NCBI GenBank assembly: GCA_031425155.1
Contig: JANPIV010000032.1
Span: forward strand, 11,482 to 75,481
From: M3007 sp031425155
GTDB taxonomy: Bacteria; Bacteroidota; Bacteroidia; Chitinophagales; Saprospiraceae
Length of the DNA: 64,000 bases
Direction: 5' to 3'
Below the pieces are notes generated by a model that was given only the letters and a program-made list of their open reading frames with translations, ran no database searches and was not told the origin of the DNA. Positions 7,759 to 14,872 of this stretch are shown one piece after another; position 1 is the stretch's first letter; each line of letters opens with the position of its first letter. Made by a program: the position numbers and the translations under genes.

Positions 7759-9021
7759 ATGACGGCACACTTACTGACCATCGGCGATGAAATTCTTATT
7801 GGCCAGATTATAGATACCAACTCGGCCTGGATGAGCCGCCAACTGAACCTGCGCGGCATCGCTGTGGTGGGCAAAAGCAGCGTTGGGGATACCCGCCAGG
7901 CCATTATTGATGGCATCGAACACGCGGCCACGACCGCCCAGGTGGTGATTATGACCGGCGGCCTGGGGCCAACCAAGGACGATATTACCAAAAAAACGCT
8001 CGCTGCGATGTTCGATTCGCCCATGTCGCTGCATCAGGAAACCTATGACCGTATTGCCGGTTATTTTACCAAACTCGGCCGTACGCTTCCGCCTGCGATG
8101 GTGGACCAGGCGACCCTGCCCGACCAGGCGACGATCCTGGCCAACAAGGTGGGCACCGCGCCGGGCATGTGGTTTGAGCGGGACGATAAGGTCTTCATTT
8201 CGCTGCCAGGAGTGCCCTTCGAGATGGAATATTTGATGACCAATGAGGTACTGCCCCGCCTGGCCGCCCGCTTTCAGAGTCGCCCGATCATGCACCGCAC
8301 CCTCCTCACGGCGGGCGAAGGCGAGAGCAATATTGCCCGCCGGATAGAAGCGTTTGAGGATAATTTGCCGCCATACATCAAGCTCGCTTACTTGCCCGCC
8401 CTCGGCCAGGTGCGCTTGCGCCTCACCGGCGTTTGGCCGGGTGAAGTGACCGCCGGCGCGGAGGCCACGCTGGCTACGGAACTAAATAGCCATGCTGCTG
8501 CCCTGGAAGCATTGATCCCGGATTTGGTCTTTGGCCACGAAGAGGAGACTTTAGCCGAGGTGGTGGGGAAAATACTATTGGAACAGGGCAAATTGTTCGC
8601 CACCGCCGAGAGTTGTACGGGTGGTTATGTGGCGCATCTCATCACCGGTGTGCCAGGTTCTTCGGCGTATTTTCCCGGCGGCGTAGTGTCGTATTCTTAC
8701 GAAATGAAAGAGAAACTCCTGGGGGTGCGGCATGAAACGCTGGCTCGCTTCGGGGCAGTGAGCGAAGAAGTGGTGCGGGAAATGTCGCTGGGGGCTTTGG
8801 ATACGTTTGGTGCCGACGTGACGCTGTCCATTTCCGGCATTGCCGGGCCGGACGGTGGCACACCAGATAAGCCAGTCGGTATAGTATGGATGGCAGTAAG
8901 CGACCGCAGCCGGACGGTGGTAGAAAAACACCTTTTCGGTCGCGATCGCTTAAAGAACATCCAGTTGACCGGCACTTATGCCTTGAATCTGGTCAGAAAA
9001 TTCCTGTTGGGAGCGGTGTGA
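7759..9021 (+). CDS. cinA: CinA, nicotinamide-nucleotide amidase / ADP-ribose pyrophosphatase-like
   Basis: A full-length 420-residue CinA. Residues 1-170 form the molybdopterin-binding-like (COG1058) domain with TIGDEILIGQIIDTNSAW and TGGLGPTKDD. Residues about 260-420 form the PncC domain with AESCTGG (near 283), PGSS and GIAGPDGGTPDKPVG. In other bacteria the C-terminal domain deamidates nicotinamide mononucleotide in NAD salvage, and the N-terminal domain has pyrophosphatase activity. It is cytoplasmic. It converges with the outer-membrane protein gene, whose stop is only 9 bases away; a small GGTGTG/CACACC hairpin spans the junction. Confidence 0.95.
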   Translation: MTAHLLTIGDEILIGQIIDTNSAWMSRQLNLRGIAVVGKSSVGDTRQAIIDGIEHAATTAQVVIMTGGLGPTKDDITKKTLAAMFDSPMSLHQETYDRIAGYFTKLGRTLPPAMVDQATLPDQATILANKVGTAPGMWFERDDKVFISLPGVPFEMEYLMTNEVLPRLAARFQSRPIMHRTLLTAGEGESNIARRIEAFEDNLPPYIKLAYLPALGQVRLRLTGVWPGEVTAGAEATLATELNSHAAALEALIPDLVFGHEEETLAEVVGKILLEQGKLFATAESCTGGYVAHLITGVPGSSAYFPGGVVSYSYEMKEKLLGVRHETLARFGAVSEEVVREMSLGALDTFGADVTLSISGIAGPDGGTPDKPVGIVWMAVSDRSRTVVEKHLFGRDRLKNIQLTGTYALNLVRKFLLGAV

Positions 9022-9030
9022 AAACCTGCT

Positions 9031-9705
9031 TTATTTCAAAAAACACACCACGGAAAAGCGGAGCGAACTGCTGCGAATATGGTGGCCTGCTTCCACAAAA
9101 TCCAGGTTTTTGTACAGATTTTGCAAACCATGATAGTAGTGCAGGTTCACGCGAAACTGCCTGCCGCCTGCGCTGATGCCAACAGCCGGGCCAAAATCAA
9201 CGCCTGTAAAAGATTCGTTCAGTTTGGTGGCCAGCATTGCATCAAAGTGCTCATCGTCTTCGTATTCGCCTACGTACAAGTCATAGTTGTTGCGCTTCAG
9301 GCGATTGGATAGCAGTTCTGCAAATCCACCGGCTTGCAGCCGTACCGGCAGCTTGCTGAAAGGTTGGAAATTGGCTAACACACTGGTTTGAAACGCGTTG
9401 TAGTAATAGTTGTAACTCTGATCTTGTGGCTCCTGCTCTGGGCGAAAGGAGGCAGCCTGCGCAGTGGCCCCTTTTTGGGCGAAAATAACCTCCTGACTCA
9501 AGCCAAAACGGTCATTGAAACCCACGTGGAAAACAGCACCAACGGCATAACTAAGTCGGCCAGCGTTGGTGGGGAAAAGATCAGAATGAAGCGTGGAATA
9601 ATTGCTGCCAAAAGTAAAACCCAATTGGTGGTAAGACTGGGCGGACAGCAGGTTGGCAGCACTCACTACCAGGAAAATAACCGGAAGAAACGTTTTTGCG
9701 TTCAT
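9031..9705 (-). CDS. Outer-membrane beta-barrel protein (porin-like)
   Basis: A 224-residue protein with a signal peptide (NAKTFLPVIFLVVSAANLLSAQ) and an alternating hydrophobic/polar strand pattern. It resembles the PorT-like/outer-membrane beta-barrel families of Bacteroidota: GFTFGSNYSTL at the start, FQPFSKLPVRLQAGGF in the middle, and a strand ending in LRFSVVCFLK. The function is unknown; it probably forms an 8-10-stranded barrel in the outer membrane. It is a monocistronic unit with a promoter-like box about 120 bases upstream. Confidence 0.75.
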   Translation of the reverse strand: MNAKTFLPVIFLVVSAANLLSAQSYHQLGFTFGSNYSTLHSDLFPTNAGRLSYAVGAVFHVGFNDRFGLSQEVIFAQKGATAQAASFRPEQEPQDQSYNYYYNAFQTSVLANFQPFSKLPVRLQAGGFAELLSNRLKRNNYDLYVGEYEDDEHFDAMLATKLNESFTGVDFGPAVGISAGGRQFRVNLHYYHGLQNLYKNLDFVEAGHHIRSSSLRFSVVCFLK

Positions 9706-9821
9706 GGGCGGAAAAAGATAAGGTTATGAAAATTTTTTAAAAATAGTATTTGTAAAAATTTTATTCTATAATAACAACGTTTTACCAGCGACAATGAAAT
9801 TAAATTCTGCGCAAAGGTAAG

Positions 9822-9829
9822 CCTGGCTT
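9822..9829 (-). promoter_or_regulatory. Putative -7 box TACCTTTG
   Basis: A minus-strand TAnnTTTG match upstream of the outer-membrane barrel gene, implying a leader of about 110 AT-rich bases. No TTG element at a suitable spacing was seen. Confidence 0.45.
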
Positions 9830-9928
9830 TGGTAAAGGGATGGACTTTAAGAAATTTTTAATAAAAAATACAATCCCTGGCCAAACAAGAGTTTGTTTAG
9901 CGAAAGAAATATCGGCAATACTTTGTTT

Positions 9929-10546
9929 TTATTTGGAATGCCTGGCCTGCAAAATGGCTTCTACCTCTTCCAGCCGAACATTTTTGGCGGCCAGCAGGAC
10001 CAACAAATGATACAGCAGATCGGCAGTTTCTTCCAAAAGGCGTTCCCGATTGTTGCCCAGTGCTTCAATTACGGTCTCCACGGCCTCTTCCCCTACTTTT
10101 TGGGCCACCTTATTCAAGCCCGAAGCCAGCAAACGGGCGGTATAAGAACCATCCGCATCACCCGCCGCTTGCCGTGCATGAATGATTGCTTCCAACTGCG
10201 CTAAAAAACGCGACGATTTATGGTTACGTTCGCCCCAACAGGTGTCATCGCCGGTGTGGCAGACGGGGCCATTGGGTTCGGCTTTTATCAGAATGGCGTC
10301 CTGATCACAGTCGAGGCGCAGTTCGTGTACGCGCAGCGTGTGGCCCGAAGTCTCGCCTTTTTTCCAGAGCCGCTGTTTGGAACGGCTGAAAAAAGTCACG
10401 TAACCGCTTTCCTGCGTAATGGCCAGTGCTTCGGCATTCATGTAGCCGAGCATGAGCACCACACCGGTGTGCGCATCCTGCACTACTACGGGCAGCAGTG
10501 CGTCGGGCATTTTATCAAAATCCGGTTGAAGTATAGCGTTGGTCAT
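9929..10546 (-). CDS. hisI: Bifunctional phosphoribosyl-AMP cyclohydrolase / phosphoribosyl-ATP pyrophosphatase
   Basis: A 205-residue HisIE fusion catalysing steps 2 and 3 of histidine biosynthesis. The HisI half (1-105) shows SRSKQRLWKKGETSGH, the metal-binding DCDQDAILIK, and CHTGDDTCW with zinc-type Cys residues. The HisE half (about 115-205) shows VGEEAVETVIEA and EETADLLYHLLVLL. It is the last gene of the local his run hisA, secreted protein, hisF, hisIE, but is separated from hisF by 271 bases without a gene. That gap contains an imperfect duplication of TATAACTGTT (near 10770-10801), so hisI could have its own promoter. Confidence 0.95.
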   Translation of the reverse strand: MTNAILQPDFDKMPDALLPVVVQDAHTGVVLMLGYMNAEALAITQESGYVTFFSRSKQRLWKKGETSGHTLRVHELRLDCDQDAILIKAEPNGPVCHTGDDTCWGERNHKSSRFLAQLEAIIHARQAAGDADGSYTARLLASGLNKVAQKVGEEAVETVIEALGNNRERLLEETADLLYHLLVLLAAKNVRLEEVEAILQARHSK

Positions 10547-10817
10547 CGGGTGACTGGTTATCAGGTGGTTATTAAAAAGTTGAGCAGTAATGGATGTAGA
10601 AGGCCCTCCTTCGCTTAAAAAAGCGGCGGCGGGTAAAAAAGTGGGATCATTAGCCCGTTACAAATTCACCTTTTTCAATCCTCTTTTGTGTTAATATTAG
10701 AATAGACGCAGGTTGCCGCAGTTAGGTTGGTACATTGTTTATTTTTATTATATCCTTCGCTTTTCAACTTATAACTGTTCCTGTTTTCGATTATAACTGT
10801 TTGTCCTGCTTTGTTGC

Positions 10818-11576
10818 CTATTGCCGAATAGGCACTCCCTGACTGGACAAATAGGATTTAAGCCCAGGGATAGGCACCTCTCCAAAATGGAAAATGCTGG
10901 CGGCGAGCGCGGCATCGGCACAGCCCTGGGTGAATACGTCGTAAAAATGCTCCTGATTTCCGGCTCCGCCCGAAGCGATGACCGGAATAGACAGGGCCAT
11001 GGAGACCGCGCGGGTCAGATCGAGCGCAAAACCATTTTTGGTGCCATCGTGGGCCATGGAAGTGAGCAGTATCTCGCCGGCCCCTCTGTCGGCGGCCTCG
11101 CGGGCCCAATCCAGTGCGGAAAGAGGGGTAGCCACGCGACCACCATTGAGATAGACCCGCCAAATGCCCTCTTCGTCGGGCCGGGCATCAATGGCTACTA
11201 CCACACACTGGCTGCCAAACGCCTGGGCCAGTTCGCCGATCAGAGTAGGTTGGCGCACCGCCGCAGAATTGATACTCACCTTGTCGGCACCGGCCCGGAG
11301 CAGGGTTTCTACCTGGGCTATCGAACTGATGCCACCGCCTACGGTGAAGGGAATATTAAGTACCTGCGCAATGTGGCGCACGAGCTCCACAAAAGTGGTG
11401 CGTTGCTCATGGGTGGCCGTAATGTCGAGAAAGACCAGTTCGTCGGCTCCTTGTTGCGCATAAGCGGCAGCGAGCATGACCGGATCGCCCGCCTGACGGA
11501 GCTGCTCGAATTGAATGCCTTTCACCGTCTGGCCATCTTTGATATCGAGGCAGGGAATAATACGTTTAGCCAGCAC
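10818..11576 (-). CDS. hisF: Imidazole glycerol phosphate synthase cyclase subunit
   Basis: A 252-residue (beta/alpha)8 barrel. The start is a GTG at 11576, fixed by the family N-terminus LAKRIIPCLDIKDG. Catalytic Asp11 (CLDIKDG) and Asp130 (VVVAIDAR) are present. Phosphate-binding loops are visible in VGGGIS and IASGGAGN. With HisH it converts PRFAR to IGP and AICAR; no hisH is found in this window, so the glutaminase partner must be elsewhere. It is followed after a gap by hisIE and preceded by a gene unrelated to histidine synthesis. Confidence 0.95.
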   Translation of the reverse strand: MLAKRIIPCLDIKDGQTVKGIQFEQLRQAGDPVMLAAAYAQQGADELVFLDITATHEQRTTFVELVRHIAQVLNIPFTVGGGISSIAQVETLLRAGADKVSINSAAVRQPTLIGELAQAFGSQCVVVAIDARPDEEGIWRVYLNGGRVATPLSALDWAREAADRGAGEILLTSMAHDGTKNGFALDLTRAVSMALSIPVIASGGAGNQEHFYDVFTQGCADAALAASIFHFGEVPIPGLKSYLSSQGVPIRQ

Positions 11577-11622
11577 GGAAGATTTATTGAGTAGTAAAGG
11601 AACTTAAAGAAGTGATTCTCTT

Positions 11623-12351
11623 TTATTCTCTGTCCCAGATTTTTCGCCCGCCTACATCCTGGGTAATTAGTTTACCATCCTTGAAACTATAAGTAGCAGC
11701 AGCGGTATAATCCAGCTGACCTTCCGGTCGAATGTAAAAAATGTTGTCGTTGCTATACCATAGCCCCTTTTGCTGCAATTCTCCCGGCCCGGAGTCGTAT
11801 GACCACTCCGAGCTGCCACCTATTACCCTGCTATACTCGGCATATTGGCCATTAGCATTGATGTAGAGATAAAACACGGTTTGCAAACCAGCACCACCGC
11901 TGGAAGTAATGATCTGATGGCTCCAGGAGCCTACCAGTTTGTAATCGTGGGCACCAGGGGCCACTTTATTTTTGTTAACGCTGGCTACTGTCATCGTGCC
12001 TTCCCGTAGAAAAGCATGACTACGCTGCTGGCCACCTATAGAAAAGGTTAAATTAAGCAAACTATCATTGATAAGCACTGCTTTGAAAGTGGCTACTACG
12101 GCACCCGAAGCTATATCTTTCAGGTCACCATTTGCTGTTTTAGCATAAAAAGTGCCTATTACCCGTAAACTGAGGCCGCCTTCGTCGTAGGTGCCGCTGA
12201 TGGCGTTGCGGTTGGTTTTGGTCACTAATTTACAGGGCATACCGTCCACAACGGCCTGAAAAGTACCATTGAAACCCCTTTGGGTTTGTGCCTGCATGGG
12301 CAGCACCATAAGAGCCCATATCATCAGGGAAAAAGAGATAAAACGCATCAT
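11623..12351 (-). CDS. Secreted protein of unknown function inserted in the his run
   Basis: A 242-residue protein with a clear signal peptide (MMRFISFSLMIWALMVLPMQAQ) ending at an AQ site. The mature part is beta-rich. It begins FNGTFQAVVDGMPCKL and GTYDEGGLSLRVIGTF, which resembles small lipocalin-like or 'tocopherol cyclase-like' repeats often seen in secreted Bacteroidota proteins. It ends with WSYDSGPGELQQKGLWYSND and a GRKIWDRE tail. I cannot assign a family. It lies only 13 bases after hisA and 46 before hisF on the same strand, so it is probably cotranscribed, although an export signal makes a histidine role unlikely. Confidence 0.7.
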   Translation of the reverse strand: MMRFISFSLMIWALMVLPMQAQTQRGFNGTFQAVVDGMPCKLVTKTNRNAISGTYDEGGLSLRVIGTFYAKTANGDLKDIASGAVVATFKAVLINDSLLNLTFSIGGQQRSHAFLREGTMTVASVNKNKVAPGAHDYKLVGSWSHQIITSSGGAGLQTVFYLYINANGQYAEYSRVIGGSSEWSYDSGPGELQQKGLWYSNDNIFYIRPEGQLDYTAAATYSFKDGKLITQDVGGRKIWDRE

Positions 12352-12364
12352 TTTTTATTTGTAT

Positions 12365-13087
12365 TTATACTTTTGAATATACGCGAAAATACTGCATGGG
12401 TATTTTATCTTCAAAAAAAGCTTTGCCAATGATGGCACCGGAGCACCCGATAGCGGTGAGGGCCTCCAAATCAGCAATATTGCTCACACCCCCGCTGGCT
12501 ACCAGATAAAGGTCAGGAAAATGGGCTAACAGATCAATATAGAGATCAATAGCCGGGCCGGAGAGTTCGCCATCGCGGGCAATATCGGTGACCGTAAATT
12601 GGTAAATGCCAAGGCGTTGCACTTGCCGGATGAAATCGAACAGTTCAATGGCCGTCTGATTTTTCCAGCCATGCACGGCCACGAGCCGGTTACGTACATC
12701 GGCACCGACGAGAAACTTATCTGGGCCAAATTTTTCCACCCAGGCTCTGAACTCGTCGGGGGCCACCACGGCCACGCTGCCCACCGAAAAGAGGGCTGCA
12801 CCGGCATCGCGTACCTGTTTCAGGGCCGCAATAGATCGCAGCCCACCGCCATAGTCAATCTCCAGGTTGGTATGGGCGGCTACCTGCTCCAGAATATGCA
12901 GATTGGTGGGCCGCCCCGTTCGTGCCCCGTCGAGGTCCACCATGTGCAGCCGCCGGATGCCGGCTTGTTCCAGCTCACGCGCTAAAGCCAATGGCTCGGC
13001 GGGATATTCGGTTTTTTGTTCAAAATTGCCCTGCCGCAGCCGTACCAGCCGACCATCCAGCAAATCAAAAGAAGGGATAATATCCAT
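12365..13087 (-). CDS. hisA: ProFAR isomerase
   Basis: A 240-residue HisA barrel converting ProFAR to PRFAR. Key positions are Asp8 (PSFDLLDG; most relatives have PAIDL), Asp130 (LVGADVR), YGGGLR, and the C-terminal half-barrel motif TDIARDGELSGP followed by VASGGVSN. It is the first gene of the local his run. Its leader contains a strong hairpin (13152-13188) that may matter for regulation. Confidence 0.95.
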   Translation of the reverse strand: MDIIPSFDLLDGRLVRLRQGNFEQKTEYPAEPLALARELEQAGIRRLHMVDLDGARTGRPTNLHILEQVAAHTNLEIDYGGGLRSIAALKQVRDAGAALFSVGSVAVVAPDEFRAWVEKFGPDKFLVGADVRNRLVAVHGWKNQTAIELFDFIRQVQRLGIYQFTVTDIARDGELSGPAIDLYIDLLAHFPDLYLVASGGVSNIADLEALTAIGCSGAIIGKAFFEDKIPMQYFRVYSKV

Positions 13088-13151
13088 AGTACACAGACTG
13101 TAGGTGGGAAAAGGCTGAAAAACAAAGCAAGCTCAGCAGGAAATGAAAATA

Positions 13152-13188
13152 GCCAGCAGGTTTTCCAAGTCATGGAAAACCTACTGGC
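13152..13188 (-). promoter_or_regulatory. Strong hairpin in the hisA leader
   Basis: A 15-base stem with one mismatch (GCCAGTAGGTTTTCC on the minus strand) encloses a 7-base loop. It is followed by TATTTTCATTT, a weak T-rich tail, 65 bases before the hisA start. A near-promoter TACCCTTG lies at 13269-13262. It could be an attenuator or simply a terminator for upstream transcription. No run of His codons was seen in the leader. Confidence 0.45.
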
Positions 13189-13361
13189 CGAGATCACTCA
13201 GATGGAATAGCAAAAGCGAGTCAATTGTTGCTGACAGGCATATTGTAATATAAGTTTTTTGCAAGGGTAAGTATTGAGTTGTTCGGGCCAAACACTTGAT
13301 CATCAAGTAATTGATCGAATGCCCACCTCTTCACAGGCTCAAAAACTTACTTTGCGCCAGA

Positions 13362-13994
13362 CTAACGCCGACCGAAAATACCACCCAGTACATCAACCAG
13401 GCCGCCACCAGCGGACTGTTGGCCGGACTGTTGACTGGACTGCTGGCCACCGCCCAGTACGCCACCGAGTACCGAGCCGATGAGATCGCCCATGCCGCCC
13501 TGTTGGGTTTGTTGCGCGGAACCCATGAGGATACCGGCCAGGCTGCCCAGATCAAGGCCACCTGAATTTTTGGTTTTGCCCAATACGCTCATGACAATGG
13601 GAGCGAGCAGGGGTAGAAGTTTCATGACCTGTCCCATGTTCAGACCGGATTTTTGGCTGATTTGTTCTGCCGCTACTTCCTGGCGGTCGCCGAGTATATG
13701 GCCGACGATGCCCTGACCATCCGTAGCGCCACTGTTGCCGCCACCTTGCAGCATACCGCTCACCATGCCCATCACATCGTCTATCATACTGCCATCGTGA
13801 TTGCGATCCAGCGCAGAACCCAGCGAAGAAAGACCGCTTTCGGTAGAGGCATTGTTGGCCAGCCCGCCCAGGAGGGTAGCAAATATTCCTTGCGCTGCAG
13901 TAGCGGTTTGCTCGGGTTCAGCCCCAATATGATTACTCAGCTGATTAACTACGTCGTCGGAAAGTTGTCCTTGCAGGACGTCCATTAGATTCAT
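13362..13994 (-). CDS. DUF937 domain protein
   Basis: A 210-residue protein using the ATG at 13994 (MNLMDVLQGQLSDDVV). This is the standard DUF937 start: a bundle resembling YidB, with AAQGIFATLLGGLANNA and GIVGHILGDRQEVAAEQISQKSG. The C-terminal 60 residues are a Gly/Gln/Ser-rich tail (GGVLGGGQQSSQQSGQQ) ending in IFGRR. There is no signal peptide. The family is widespread and lacks a firm function; YidB-like proteins are thought to be structural or quorum-related. It is divergent from the HD-domain gene. Confidence 0.85.
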   Translation of the reverse strand: MNLMDVLQGQLSDDVVNQLSNHIGAEPEQTATAAQGIFATLLGGLANNASTESGLSSLGSALDRNHDGSMIDDVMGMVSGMLQGGGNSGATDGQGIVGHILGDRQEVAAEQISQKSGLNMGQVMKLLPLLAPIVMSVLGKTKNSGGLDLGSLAGILMGSAQQTQQGGMGDLIGSVLGGVLGGGQQSSQQSGQQSAGGGLVDVLGGIFGRR

Positions 13995-14062
13995 AATGAA
14001 TGGTTTAATTGTAGAAAAGAAAAAGTGAGGAAGCGGCTGGGCCGCCTGGCAAAAGCCGGGGT

Positions 14063-14070
14063 CAAAAGTA
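14063..14070 (-). promoter_or_regulatory. Putative -7 box TACTTTTG upstream of DUF937
   Basis: A minus-strand TAnnTTTG match about 70 bases before the chosen start. A TTG lies 24 bases further upstream, one base beyond the usual spacing range. The promoter's position inside the longer reading frame supports the internal ATG. Confidence 0.45.
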
Positions 14071-14233
14071 GCAGGTGTTTTGGTGCAGGGTGCCCAAAGC
14101 GGCATAAAATTGGTTAATAAAGCAAAATATTTTTCCTATGACCCAACTAATGTGGGAAAATCCGCATTTTTACGCGGTTCGCCGCCCAACAAAGCGTTCT
14201 AACCTGGTGTTCAGCAAGCACCGAGACGACATT

Positions 14234-14821
14234 ATGGACTATCGCGCCGCTAAGCAATTTATCATCAGTAAACTCCGGGCCGAGCTGTCCGATCAGCTCT
14301 ATTATCATGGGCTGCATCACATGCTCGATGTATTACGGACTGCTTCCCAGCTTTGCATGAGTGAGGGGGTGCAGGGTCATGACCGGACTTTGGTAAAAAC
14401 GGCGGCCCTTTTCCATGACGCAGGTTTTGTAAAAAACAAACATGCCGGGCATGAAATAGAAGGTTGTAAACTGGCCCAAAATATACTGCCTGATTTTGGC
14501 TATTTGCCGGAGGACATTGAAGTCATCTGCGGGATGATTATGGCCACCAAAATCCCGCAGTCGCCCCACAACCTGCTGGAAGCCATTATTTGCGATGCGG
14601 ATCTGGATTATCTGGGGCGAGATGATTTTTATTCTATTGGCGACACTCTTTTTGAAGAAATGCAAACCTATCATCTCATTGGGGATGAGCGGGCCTGGAA
14701 TCGCCTCCAGGTGAGTTTTCTATCGGCCCATAGCTTTCATACGCGTACCAACCGCCAGCTGCGGGAGCCTGTAAAACAGCAACATTTAGCGCAATTGAAG
14801 GGTTTAGTGGCTACTTACTGA
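14234..14821 (+). CDS. HD-domain phosphohydrolase
   Basis: A 195-residue protein starting at the ATG at 14234 (MDYRAAKQFIISKL). The HD fold ligands are visible: His25/28/29 in YYHGLHHMLDV, the His61-Asp62 pair in ALFHDAGF, and Asp in ICDADLDYLGRDDF. The pattern HxxxH...HD...D marks a metal-dependent phosphohydrolase acting on nucleotides or related phosphate esters. The substrate cannot be told from the sequence. It is cytoplasmic and divergent from the DUF937 gene. Confidence 0.85.
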   Translation: MDYRAAKQFIISKLRAELSDQLYYHGLHHMLDVLRTASQLCMSEGVQGHDRTLVKTAALFHDAGFVKNKHAGHEIEGCKLAQNILPDFGYLPEDIEVICGMIMATKIPQSPHNLLEAIICDADLDYLGRDDFYSIGDTLFEEMQTYHLIGDERAWNRLQVSFLSAHSFHTRTNRQLREPVKQQHLAQLKGLVATY

Positions 14822-14872
14822 ATTCTGCGATTTCTATCCTGTTTTTGACCCGTTTTCGCCTATTTTGGCCCC

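Noticed and set aside
13088..13260. His attenuator leader peptide before hisA
   Set aside because: Short frames in the leader contain no run of His codons.
13289..13303. Small palindrome ACTTGATCATCAAGT downstream of DUF937
   Set aside because: Short, AT-rich and without a T tail; too weak to call a terminator or operator.
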